A DNA stretch of 64,000 nt, taken from positions 1-64,000 of the forward strand of contig CAWDTW010000052.1 of the NCBI GenBank assembly GCA_963805295.1, given 5' to 3'. The stretch is from Roseiarcus sp963805295 (GTDB taxonomy: Bacteria > Pseudomonadota > Alphaproteobacteria > Rhizobiales > Beijerinckiaceae). The notes under the pieces are model-generated. The model was given only the letters and a program-made list of their open reading frames with translations, searched no databases and was not told where the DNA came from. A program made the translations under genes and the position numbers. Shown piece after piece: positions 24,108-32,985 of the stretch; positions within the stretch are counted from its first letter, which is position 1, and each line of letters starts with the position of its first letter.

Positions 24108-24210
24108 GGGCAGTCGGCAGTCGGCAGAGCCCATGCCCTGAAAAGAGTTGAGTTTGAAGACTTGAACGCCGCAAGCATCCGCCGCCTACTGCCGACTGCC
24201 TCCTGCCGAC
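24108..24210. repeat. GTCGGCA palindromic element, copy 1 (between tdh and kbl)
   Basis: The left arm is GGGCAGTCGGCAGTCGGCAG (24108-24127) and the right arm is CTACTGCCGACTGCC then TCCTGCCGAC (24186-24210), its imperfect inverse. The interior differs from the related copy at 38000-38134. The unit GTCGGCA/TGCCGAC is repeated in tandem in both arms. This is a REP-like intergenic repeat. Confidence 0.7.
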
Positions 24211-24214
24211 AACC

Positions 24215-25418
24215 TCACACAATCCCGAGCGCGCGTCCCGCGTCGGCGAAAGGCTTCGACCGCGAAGTCGACGTCCTCGGCGCTGAGCGCGGCCGACATC
24301 TGGGTGCGGATGCGCGCCGCGCCCTTCGCCACCACGGGATAGAAGAAGCCCGCGACAAAGACGCCCCGCTCGTCGAGCGCGCTCGCGAGACCCTGGGCGA
24401 GCCGCGCTTCGCCGAGCATCACCGGAATGATCGGCGTCACGCCGGGCAGGACCGCAAATCCCGCCTGTTCGATCCCGGCGCGAAAGCGGCGCGCATGCGA
24501 TGCCAAGAGCGCGCGGCGATCATCGGCTTCGATCGCGATCTCCAGCGCCTTCAAGGCGCCGGCGGCGACCGGGGGGCTGAGCGAGTTCGAGAAGAGATAG
24601 GGCCGCGCCCGCTGGCGCAAGAGGTCGACGATGGCTTGTGCGGCCGCGACGAAGCCGCCCATGCCGCCTCCCAGCGTCTTGCCGAAGGTGCCGGTGACGA
24701 TGTCGACCCGGTCGCCCGCGCCGGTCAGCGCCGGCGTGCCGCGGCCCTTCTCGCCGAGGTGCCCGGTCGCATGGCAGTCGTCGACCAGCACCAGCGCGCC
24801 GTAGCGATCGGCGAGGGCGCAGATGTCCTCGAGCTTCGCCACATAGCCGTCCATCGAGAAGACGCCGTCGGTCGCGATGAGCTTGAACCGCGCGCCGTCC
24901 GCCTCGGCTTGCCTCAGCCGATCCTCGAGTTCGTTCATGTCGGAATTGGCGAAGCGGGTGCGCCGCGCCTTGGAGAGCCGGACGCCGTCGATGATCGAGG
25001 CGTGGTTGAGGCTGTCCGAAATGATGGCGTCCTCTTCTCCCATGAGCGGCTCGAACACGCCGCCGTTGGCGTCGAAGCAGGCGGCGAAGACGATGGCGTC
25101 GTCCTTGCCGAGATGCTTGGCGATCGCCTGCTCGAGCTCGCGGTGCAGCGTCTGGGCGCCGCAGATGAAGCGCACCGAGGCCATGCCGAAGCCGAACTCC
25201 TCCATCGCCCGGGCCGCCGCGGCGATGACCTCGGGATGGTCGGCGAGGCCGAGGTAGTTGTTGGCGCAGAGGTTGAGCGCCTCGCGTGGCCCCCGGTCGG
25301 AGGCGACGCGGACGCGCCCGCCCTGCGGCCCGGTCAGCAGGCGCTCCCGCTTGAAGAGGCCCGCCGCCTCGATCTCGTCGAGGGTTGCGCGGATGTGCCT
25401 CAGGAACGCGTCGGACAT
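24215..25418 (-). CDS. kbl: 2-amino-3-ketobutyrate CoA ligase (glycine C-acetyltransferase), 3' frameshift
   Basis: Kbl is a PLP enzyme that converts aminoketobutyrate and CoA into glycine and acetyl-CoA. The start at 25418 follows GAGGCG. Family blocks: LNLCANNYLGLADHPEVIAA, FGFGMASVRFICGAQTLHRE, LVDDCHATGHLGEKGRG and the PLP lysine in VTGTFGKTLGGGMGG. An extra base in the AAA run at 24248-24250 shifts the last codons; without it the end reads VEAFADAGRALGIV and stops at 24215. The span of 1204 nt is 1 mod 3 and the corrected length is 400 aa, normal for Kbl. It is transcribed with tdh. Confidence 0.88.
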
Positions 25419-25914
25419 GGCGCCTCGCGAGTTTGCCGAGACGGCAGCATAGCAGCGCAAGGGGAACGCTCAAATCCGGGGTAGACCGGGGCGCGGCCGA
25501 GCGATCTCCGGGGTTTGGCCGCAAGGGATGCAGGCCTGACAAGCCGTACCGGCGATACGGACGGCCGCAAGCGACTGAACGTCGCGAATCGACGTAAAGC
25601 GGCCACTCAAAAATCGAGATGCCGGACGTCGCGGTACAAGGCGTAGGCTCGGTCATTTTTCCGGCACGCCGGCTTTGCGCAGCCATCGATATAGCGCTCC
25701 CGACGGATGACAGAGCGCGTCGGGTCAGCCGGGCGCGATTTCGAGGCTTCCAAGAATGGCGAGCTTGGGCATGATCCATGCCTCCACAAGGTTTCCCGCC
25801 CCAACAATATCCAGATTTCGGCGCTGGAGCCGAAGGCGCGATCTATGAGGATTTGGAGGTGGCCGGTTGCGGACGGCGAGCGTTCAATGCGATGATAAAT
25901 TTGTCGCCGAGATT
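25419..25914. other. Intergenic region with a monooxygenase gene stub
   Basis: No complete gene is seen. On the minus strand 25772-25725 encodes only MPKLAILGSLEIAPG and then a stop, resembling the first strand of antibiotic-biosynthesis-monooxygenase (ABM) domain proteins. The rest is uninformative. The kbl promoter should lie in its left part. Confidence 0.4.
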
Positions 25915-26857
25915 TTATAAGCGCACCCCTTCTGCCGCCTCCTTCAGTATCTCGGCGCTCCGCTTCAGTGCGGCGCGCTCTCCAGCGTCGAGATCTGGCG
26001 TGAACGTCTTCACGACGCCGCCTGCGCCAAGCACGCGCGGCAGGGAAAGGGCCACATCGCGCACGCCCTGGCACTCCGGCGTCAACGTCGAGAAGGTGAT
26101 CAGCGCTCGCTCGTCGCGCTGAATGGCCTCAGCTATCCGGGCAAGGCCGGCGCCGACGCCGAACCAGGTGGCTCCTTTGCCCTGGATGATAGCGTTGGCG
26201 GCGCGGCGCACTGCGGTATCAATGCGGTTGCGATCGGCGTCCGTCAGTTCCCGCCCCATCTGGCGGGCCGCTTCCGCCACCGGTAGATTGCCGGTGACAG
26301 CGCCCGACCAGTGCAATACCGCACTGTCGCCATGTTCGCCCAGCACTCGGGCATCGATGTATGTTGGGCTGATCCCGAGATGTGCGGCGAGCAGCGTGCG
26401 GAATCGCGCCGAGTTCGAGGATCGTGCCGGACCCGATCACCCGTTCCGACGCAACGCCGTTCCGGCCGGCGAGGACAGTGACAATCTGGGTCATGACGTC
26501 GAGCGGATTCGTCGCCACCAGAAAGATGGGGTCTGTTACCGCCGCCAATACCGCCGGCACGATCTCTGCAATGATTTCGGCGTTCCGCGAGAGCAGGTCC
26601 AGCCAACTCTCCCCGGGCCTCTGGTTGGCCCCGGCCGCAAGCACGACGACCCGCGCGCCGTGGAGATCGGCCGACTCCCCCGCGCGGACCCGGAGTGGAT
26701 CCGCAAGAGGCGTGGCGTCCAGAATGTCGCGCGCTTGGGCGACCGCCAGGTCCGCATTGCGGTCGACGAGTACGATCTCCGAAACGACGCCACGCATCAT
26801 CATGGCGTAGGCGGCGGTCGCGCCGACCTGACCGGCGCCGACGATCCCGATCTTCAT
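25915..26857 (-). pseudogene. ldh: L-lactate dehydrogenase with a +1 frameshift
   Basis: LDH interconverts pyruvate and lactate with NAD. The start at 26857 gives MKIGIVGAGQVGATAAYAMM (Rossmann GxGxxG), VLAAGANQRPGES, VATNPLDVMTQ and SGTILE. One extra base near 26410 shifts the frame; corrected, it continues SARFRTLLAAHLGISPTYID, ARVLGEHGDSAVLHWSG (catalytic His) to the end at 25915. The span of 943 nt is 1 mod 3, and 313 aa is normal. The loop arginine that follows PGES/T in LDHs (Arg109 of the Bacillus enzyme) is Trp here (GESWLDLL). This substitution would cripple catalysis and suggests true decay. Confidence 0.82.
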
Positions 26858-27165
26858 TCGATGCCTCCTATGTCGAGAACGGATGCTCCAGCAGCAAAGA
26901 GCGATTATTCTGCGCGCGAAGCAACGCTCGGGCTAAAACCGGCGCATAGGCGCTCCAAGCCTCATCGACCGAACCGGGGACCTCTCATGGCCTCCTCGTT
27001 CTTTACAGCACAGCGGGCCTATCATAGTGAAGCAGCCGAGGGGCGCGCCCTCGAACAGAGGGCGACGGCGTCACATTCACCGCCGTGTCGTGAGGCGGCG
27101 GCAGATCGGTTTGGGAAATCCACCGGCGCGACGCCAGGTAGGCGTGTCATACGTGGGAGCCCTAC
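26858..27165. other. Divergent intergenic region between ldh and the HlyD-like gene
   Basis: No gene is supported in these 308 bp. The region should hold divergent promoters; I see no convincing -35/-10 pair. GGGAGC before 27166 is the ribosome site of the next gene. Confidence 0.4.
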
Positions 27166-28909
27166 ATGAAAAATTGCCATTGGCGCGTCTCGGCGGTCGC
27201 CCTGCTCTTGGGCGCAGCGGGCTTGCTCGCCTCGACCATCGAGGACGCCGGAAAACGTAATTATGACGGATTTCTTTCCTCCGCGCACGCCCAGCCTCTC
27301 CGCAAATTGATCGCGCGGTTGCGCGGCCAGACGCTACCTGACGGAATCGCCAAGGCGGAGGGTCGCATCGAGGCGACCCAGGTCGATGTTTCGTCGAAAT
27401 ATGCTGGCCAGCTTGCGGAAATTTCCGTGGAGGAGGGAACCAAGGTCGCCATCGGTCAGGTGATCGGAAGAGTGTCGTCGCCGGAATTCGAGGCCCAATT
27501 GCGGGCCGCGCAATCAGACTTGCAATCCGCGCACGACGGACTGGCGGGAGCCGAGTCCGAAATCGCCTCGCGACGAAGCGCGCTCGAATTCGCCAAGTCC
27601 GATTTCGAGCGCGGACAGGCGCTCATGAAATCCGGCTACATTACGAAGCAGTTATTCGAAGAACGGCAGCGTAATTACAAGTCGGCGGATGCAGCGGTCA
27701 CAAAAATGACCGCCCGGAGGGATGAGGCGCGGAACGCCATCAAGTTTGCGGAAGCCAAAGTCCAAGAAATCAACTCTATGATCCAGGATCTCACTCTCGT
27801 ATCCCCCCGGAACGGACAGGTTCAGTATCAGATGGCGCGAAAAGGGGAGACCGTCGCGGTCGGCGAACCGATCGTGACGATTTTTGATCTCACCGACGTC
27901 TACATGGTCATTTTCCTTAACGCGGCTGACGCCGGCAGGCTTGAAGTCGGGGACGAAGCGCGCGTCATCCTCGATGCGGTTCCTGACTACGTCATTCCCG
28001 CAGAAGTCAGCTTTGTCGCGTCGGATGCGCAATTCACACCCAAGACGGTCGAAACCGAGGCCGAGCGCGAAAAGCTGATGTTCCGAGCCCAGCTCAGGAT
28101 CGATCGGCAGGTTCTGCAGAGATACTACGGCAGGGTGGAGACCGGGTTGCGCGGCTCAGGCTTTGTGCGCACGAAGCCAGATGCGAAATGGCCGGCCCAA
28201 CTGGAAGTCAAGCTTCCCCCTGAACCCGCGTCCCCACCGATCGCGGAAACGCCCGCTCCTACGCCCGCCGCGCAGACGCCAGCCCCGCTCGCGCCCGCCG
28301 CCCAGAGGCCTACGCCAGCGCCCGCTCCTGCGCCGATCGCGCAGACGCCAGCGCCCGCTCCTGCCGTCACGCAAACCACGGCCGCGCCCGCTGTCGAGGC
28401 CGCGACGCCCGCTCCTGCGCCGATCGCTGAGGCGCCGATGCCAGCTCCCGCCCCTGCGCCCGCCACGGAAGCGCCCGCTCCGGCGCCAATTGCAGAGGCG
28501 CCTTCGCCCAGCGGCGGAGACCACGTCCGCGTCCGCCGAGCAGGAACCCGCGGCCGAGTTCGCTCCCGAGAGCATCACGCAGTTGATGGGAGCCTGGGCT
28601 TCTTCCGAGGCCGACTGCACCAGACTCTTCCAACGACGGGGTAAAGCGTTGGCGTTCCGCCAGCCCGTGGATAAGTTTGCGCAAGCCGCGATCGTCGAGT
28701 CGCAGCGGATCCGGCTGCCTTCCGCCGTATGTCAAGTGGAGAGCGCGTCCCAGGAAGGCGGCGCGCTCAAACTGAACGCCGAATGTCAGGACACCATCAG
28801 CTACACGTCACGGACTGTTCACGTCAAACAGAGATCCGATACCGAGCTCTTCTACAGTCCAACCGGCGATCCGGTGCTCGCCACCACGCTTATCAAATGC
28901 CCGCTCTGA
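27166..28909 (+). CDS. HlyD-like membrane fusion protein with Pro/Ala linker and extra C-terminal domain (+1 frameshift)
   Basis: An N-terminal anchor (VSAVALLLGAAGLLASTI, residues 8-25) leads into a membrane-fusion-protein core: a lipoyl-like hairpin (QVDVSSKYAGQLAEISVEEG, KVAIGQVIGRVSSPEFE), a coiled coil (about 100-200) and a beta-barrel (VYMVIFLNAADAGRLEVGD). These resemble YbhG/HlyD-type adaptors. From about residue 350 a long Pro/Ala linker with PAPAPIAETPAP-type repeats follows. An extra base near 28510 shifts the frame; removed, the linker continues AAETTSASAEQEPAAEFAPE into a domain of about 110 aa (ITQLMGAWASSEADCTRLFQ ... TTLIKCPL) with four cysteines. The span of 1744 nt is 1 mod 3; corrected length is 580 aa. 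No partner ABC or outer-membrane gene is adjacent. Confidence 0.78.
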
Positions 28910-29120
28910 CGGTCGGCGCCGACGCGCGCCCTCAGCCTTCGTGGAAGGAGGCGCGCCGTTGGAGTTTTGACACCTCGTTAAGCGAGGGGCCGGCCGGAAA
29001 TCGTCGCGGTCGCAGCGAAAGCGACATCACGCGAGAGGATCTTGCTGCTTGCAGGAGAAACGAAAATGAGCGAGATTCCTCGCGGCCCCGGGATAGCGGG
29101 GAACATTCGGGGGAAACACC

Positions 29121-29444
29121 ATGCAGTTCCGTTTCGCAATTTTGGCAAGCTCCCTGGTAGCGGGTCTGGTGCTTTCCGCACTGCCAGCCAAAGCGGCCAT
29201 CACTCACACCACCTCGAACCTAAACCTGCGAGCTGGACCTGGTACGCATCATAAGGTCAAGGCGATCATTCCAGCGGGAGCGGCGATCGATATCGAAAGC
29301 TGCGGGCACACTTGGTGCTACATGGCTTGGGCTGGACATGTCGGGTACGTTAGGCATCAATACCTGATTCACCACGTGACGGTAGAAGTGCCGCAGTTAG
29401 TTCATGTCATTCATGTCCATAAGCATGGCCTGATCAACTTCTAA
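29121..29444 (+). CDS. Secreted bacterial SH3-domain protein
   Basis: A 107-aa protein with a Sec signal (MQFRFAILASSLVAGLVLSA, cleavage near LPAKA-AI) and a single bacterial SH3 (SH3_3) domain: SNLNLRAGPGTHHKVKAIIP, AIDIESCGHTWCYMAWAGHV and GYVRHQYLI. The C-terminus HHVTVEVPQLVHVIHVHKHG is His/Val-rich. Such proteins bind cell-wall peptides or act as envelope modules. The gene stands alone on the plus strand. Confidence 0.85.
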   Translation: MQFRFAILASSLVAGLVLSALPAKAAITHTTSNLNLRAGPGTHHKVKAIIPAGAAIDIESCGHTWCYMAWAGHVGYVRHQYLIHHVTVEVPQLVHVIHVHKHGLINF

Positions 29445-29769
29445 TAGTGACGCGAACCAATGGCAAAGGCTTGGAAGCCCGATTAGCGGTCCCGCCAATG
29501 CGAGCGCGACGGAATGGCGGGGGCGAAGAGCCACGTCGGACGAATCGTCAGGGCCAGCGGAATCATCTCTTCCGCATCAAAAGGCCGAAGACACGACCGC
29601 TCCCGAGACGTTCACAGCAGCCTCAAAGCGGCCCTTGACCACGGGGGGCGCCGTCCAGACATGACCGCTATTTAGCGCATTGCTGTCGTCCACCGCGTTG
29701 TCCACGCACGGCAGGAATCCGCCGCAGCGGTCCTCTGCGGAGCGGGTCCCAAGCGCCAGGTTCTCGTCG
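29445..29769. other. Gene-free region
   Basis: No coding frame with family similarity, good start or coding bias was found in these 325 bp. It lies between a plus-strand and a minus-strand gene that converge on it. Confidence 0.4.
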
Positions 29770-30573
29770 CTAGGCGCCCCAGTCGATCGGCGTCTCGCCG
29801 CGATGGATCGCGTCCGCCTCGGCCGTCAGCCTGCCGTCGGCCTCATGGAGAATGAGGGCCGGCGCGATGCGCAAGGGCGCCTTGGAGCCCTTCACGCCCG
29901 AGACGATGAGCCGGTGGGCGGCAGCGCCGGCGCGCGGATGGACGGGCAACAGCGCCAGCGCGCCGAGCCGGTTCTCCGCCGCCGCGAGGATCGGCCCGAG
30001 CGCGTCCGGGCGATGGATCATCACAAAGCGCCCGCCGGGTTTCAGGATCGCCAGACTGGCGCGAATCCAGCCGACGAGCGGCGCCACGCCGGTTCGGTCG
30101 GTGAAAACATGCGCCCGCGCTTTGGATTCGTCGGGCGAGACCCTCACGGTTCGGGGATCGAAGAACGGCGGGTTGGTGACGACCGCGTCGGCCGCCTCGT
30201 CGCCGAGCCCCGCCTCGCGCCGGGCGCCGGCGTCGCAGACGTCGAGTTTTAGGATTCGCGCCCGCCCCAAGAGTCCGTTCAGCGCCGCGTTGTCGGCGGC
30301 GAGGCGGGCGAGATCGGGATCGATCTCGACGAGATCGGCGCTGACCCGCTCGCGGCGACTGAGGATTGCGAGCCCGACCGCGCCGACGCCGGCGCCGACG
30401 TCGGCGAACCGCCCTTCCAAGAAATCGGCCGCCGCGGCGAGCAGGGCGGCGTCCGAGCCGACGCGATGGCCGCGCCGGGGCTGAAGGAGGGTGAGCCGCC
30501 CGCCGAGCCAGGCGTCCCGAGACGAACCGTCGGGCGCTGGTTCGCTCTGCGGCCCGGACGAAGCCTCAGCCAT
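29770..30573 (-). CDS. TrmN6-like methyltransferase (tRNA1(Val) A37 N6-type)
   Basis: A 267-aa cytoplasmic methyltransferase with Rossmann fold. After an acidic N-terminus, GGRLTLLQPRRGHRVGSDAA matches the start of the TrmN6/YfiC family, followed by motif I FADVGAGVGAVGLAIL, LVEIDPDLARLAADNAALNG and motif IV VVTNPPFFD, the catalytic NPPF of N6-adenine methyltransferases. The end VSGVKGSKAPLRIAPALILH also fits. The likely target is A37 of tRNA1-Val, by family. The start at 30573 overlaps the upstream DUF2007 gene by 8 bp, so the two are co-translated. Confidence 0.88.
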   Translation of the reverse strand: MAEASSGPQSEPAPDGSSRDAWLGGRLTLLQPRRGHRVGSDAALLAAAADFLEGRFADVGAGVGAVGLAILSRRERVSADLVEIDPDLARLAADNAALNGLLGRARILKLDVCDAGARREAGLGDEAADAVVTNPPFFDPRTVRVSPDESKARAHVFTDRTGVAPLVGWIRASLAILKPGGRFVMIHRPDALGPILAAAENRLGALALLPVHPRAGAAAHRLIVSGVKGSKAPLRIAPALILHEADGRLTAEADAIHRGETPIDWGA

Positions 30574-30790
30574 CGCGCAACTCGCCAGCGAACCCCGCCT
30601 CGGCGAGGAGCCGCCGCGCGCGCCGCTCCTCGCGCGCGTCGACCAGAATTCGCCGGGGCAGGAACCCAAGCGAGCCTTCGACGGCGGCCATGTGCTGGTC
30701 GGCGACGAGGAAAGCGACGCCCTCGGCCCTCAAGAGCAATTCGATGACGCTGATGAGGACGAGATCGTTGGTGCGGAGGATTTCGACCAA
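30566..30790 (-). CDS. DUF2007 family protein
   Basis: A 74-aa protein of the DUF2007 (putative signal-transducing) family: MVEILRTNDLVLISVIELLL RAEGVAFLVADQHMAAVEGS, LGFLPRRILVDAREERRARR. It has a ferredoxin-like pattern and no membrane segment. Pairing with a TrmN6-like methyltransferase gene is common in Rhizobiales. Its biochemical role is unknown. Upstream it faces the divergent polyprenyl synthase gene, 84 bp away. Confidence 0.85.
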   Translation of the reverse strand: MVEILRTNDLVLISVIELLLRAEGVAFLVADQHMAAVEGSLGFLPRRILVDAREERRARRLLAEAGFAGELRDG

Positions 30791-30874
30791 GAAGGAACCT
30801 CGGGGGGCGCACTTGCCCCATCGTAACAGCGTCTTTATGGTCGAGCGGCTGCGTCTGGCAAGGGAAAGCGCCTG

Positions 30875-31888
30875 GTGGGGGTTGTCGTTCCGCTCGGAGA
30901 AAAATCAGTCGATCGCCTGATCGAGCCGTTGACGGCGCTGGTCGCCGCCGACATGGCCGGGGTGAACCGGACCATTCTGTCGCGGACCGGTTCCGACGTC
31001 GCGATGATCCCGGAGGTCGCCAATCATCTCATTTCGTCCGGCGGCAAGAGGCTGCGGCCGATCCTGACCCTCGCAACCGCGGGTTTGTGCGGCTACGCCG
31101 GGGCGGGCCACGTCAAGCTCGCCGCCGCGGTCGAATTCATGCACACGGCGACGCTGCTGCACGACGACGTGGTCGATGAAAGCGACATGCGGCGCGGCAA
31201 GGCGGCTGCGCGGGTGCTATGGGGCAACGAAGCGAGCGTGCTCGTCGGCGACTTCTTGTTGGGCCAGGCGTTCAAGATGATGGTCGAGGTCGGCTCGCTG
31301 CCCTGTCTCGAGGTGCTGTCGAGCGCCGCAGCGGTCATCGCCGAGGGCGAAGTGATGCAGCTATCCGCCGCCAAGGACACCGAGACGACCGAAGACGACT
31401 ATCTCGCCGTCATCCGCGCCAAGACCGCGGCCCTGTTCGCCGCCGCCTGCGAGGTCGGCCCGATTCTCGCCGACCGCGCCAAGGCCGAAATCGCAGGCTG
31501 CCGCGGCTACGGCGCCAATCTCGGCATCGCCTTCCAGCTGATCGACGACGCGCTCGACTACGGCGGCTCCGCCGCCAAGCTCGGCAAGAACGTCGGCGAC
31601 GATTTCCGCGAGGGCAAGATCACCCTGCCGGTGGTGCTGTCGTTCCGGCGCGGCTCGCGGAGCGAGCGCGAATTCTGGCGCCGCACGCTGGAGAAGGGGG
31701 AGATCGTCGACGGCGATCTCGAAATCGCGCTCGCCACGATGACGAAGCATCGCGCCCTCGACGACACGATCGAGCGCGCCCGCCACTACGGCGCCATGGC
31801 GGTCGACGCGCTGGAACTCTTCCCCGCCTCGCCCTGGAAGCACGCGTTGCGCGACGCGGTCGAGTTCGCGGTCAGTCGGGCGCATTGA
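30875..31888 (+). CDS. ispB: Polyprenyl (octaprenyl-type) diphosphate synthase
   Basis: This trans-prenyltransferase makes the long side chain of ubiquinone. The GTG at 30875 follows AAGGGA; the protein is 337 aa. The first Asp-rich motif is LLHDDVVDESDMRRG, the second FQLIDDALDY; SGGKRLRPILTLATAGLCGY binds isopentenyl diphosphate, and KITLPVVLSF is the usual C-terminal block. The residues before the first motif are small-to-medium (EFMHTATL), consistent with a long-chain enzyme. It is a monocistronic plus-strand gene followed by a GC-rich hairpin. Confidence 0.9.
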   Translation: MGVVVPLGEKSVDRLIEPLTALVAADMAGVNRTILSRTGSDVAMIPEVANHLISSGGKRLRPILTLATAGLCGYAGAGHVKLAAAVEFMHTATLLHDDVVDESDMRRGKAAARVLWGNEASVLVGDFLLGQAFKMMVEVGSLPCLEVLSSAAAVIAEGEVMQLSAAKDTETTEDDYLAVIRAKTAALFAAACEVGPILADRAKAEIAGCRGYGANLGIAFQLIDDALDYGGSAAKLGKNVGDDFREGKITLPVVLSFRRGSRSEREFWRRTLEKGEIVDGDLEIALATMTKHRALDDTIERARHYGAMAVDALELFPASPWKHALRDAVEFAVSRAH

Positions 31889-31895
31889 GGGCGTT

Positions 31896-31920
31896 CCCGC
31901 CCCCCTTGCGGGGGCGGGTT
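31896..31920 (+). terminator. GC-rich hairpin after ispB
   Basis: CCCGCCCCC and GGGGGCGGG pair around a short loop, followed by TTTA. The T-run is short, so termination may be partial. Confidence 0.55.
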
Positions 31921-31995
31921 TAGGGTGGGGGGTCGCGCCATGCGGAACTCGTGCTCAGGGCTCGCGTTGAACAGGACTTGATCGAGCAGAGCGTC

Positions 31996-32142
31996 TCAAG
32001 CGGCGCCGCGGGCGGACTCGAGCAAAAAATCCGTGCGGCTCTTTCCCAAGAGCCGCGCTGCGCGATCGATAAGATTGCGATCCTCGGCCTTGACCCGCAG
32101 GTTCATCGTTTCGCGTCTGACGGTTTGAGGCGTGTTCGCCAT
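31996..32142 (-). pseudogene. DUF1778 (TacA-like) antitoxin with nonsense codon
   Basis: The frame from 32142 encodes MANTPQTVRRETMNLRVKAE DRNLIDRAARLLGKSRTDFL LESARGAA and stops at TGA. This is a ribbon-helix-helix DUF1778 antitoxin N-terminus. Past the TGA the same frame continues DALLDQVLFNASPEHEF, the usual continuation (EDALLDQ), so the stop replaces a conserved Glu. No GNAT toxin gene (TacT) follows. It is an orphan, truncated antitoxin. Confidence 0.7.
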
Positions 32143-32375
32143 GGCGCCTCCGACGCGCCGCACGCTATCGGATTGCAACGCAAATGTCATTACACCATGA
32201 AATGGCGAGGAGGTCGGGCCGCCGGTCGAACGCGGTCCCGTTCCCCCGGATGCCGCCGGGCTCCGCCGCCCGGGCTTCAAGCGCGCCGAGAAGCGTGCGG
32301 CTGACGCCGCGATACCTCGCGTCGGGCGAACACAATCTCCGGCGATTGCGACTCGATGGCTCCGCGGCCCGCCGT

Positions 32376-32985
32376 TCAGGCGGGGAACTTGACGGCGGTG
32401 TAGGTGAGTTGCAGCGTGAACAACACGCCGCCGTTGAGATCGTACTGCGTGTAAGTTCCCGAGCCGGCGAAGCCTTTTCGTCCGTCGGCGACAATGGCCG
32501 AACCGGTGAATTCGGCGGAACCGCTGGACTGCCGTTGGGGTCCATGGACCAAACCCTCTCGCGGAGCCGGTAGGAATTGTGACCGGTCCGGGCGTAGGTT
32601 CCCATCGTGGGACTGTACTTGAAGCCATGGGAACCGGTGCCATCGATAGCCGGGTTGAGATCGTCATTCGATTCGCCCGTGATCAATAAGTTATAGAAAT
32701 GCCACTGATAACCATTAACATATTGATTTCATTGCGATTTTCAGCATACGGCGAAAAATGAGGGGATGAGTGAGCCCGTGGCGACGTACGCGCCTTCGGA
32801 GATCGCGTATTTGTAATAGAGGAGGGGAACCCACCTGGAGCGGGATCGTCATGTCCCAGAGGCCCACGAGCGGGTTCGACGCCGCGGCTTCGTCTGCTTT
32901 CGCGGGCTTCGAGACGCCCATGAGCGCGAGCGCGCTCGCGCCGAGCGTTCCGATGGCTCTTATGACGTTATCTGTTGATAAGGCC
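32376..32985 (-). pseudogene. Broken gene for a secreted protein, next to an IS1595-type transposase
   Basis: Reading across frames gives a coherent protein: STDNVIRAIGTLGASALALM (signal peptide), GVSKPAKADEAAASNPLVGL, WDMTIPLQ, then shifted LLYYKYAISEGAYVATGS, an interrupted AT-rich part with stops, KYSPTMGTYARTGHNSYRLR, ERVWSMDPNG, then shifted AEFTGSAIVADGRKGFAGSG, TYTQYDLNGGVLFTLQLTYT, AVKFPA and stop (32376). It looks like a small secreted beta-barrel (lipocalin-like) protein of unknown function. It has at least two frame changes and an internal disruption, and its 5' end is lost at the transposase end. Confidence 0.6.

Noticed and set aside
28241..28500. Pro/Ala-encoding sequence as a DNA tandem repeat or separate gene
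   Set aside because: It is the low-complexity linker of the HlyD-like protein; codon-level variation shows it is not an exact DNA repeat.
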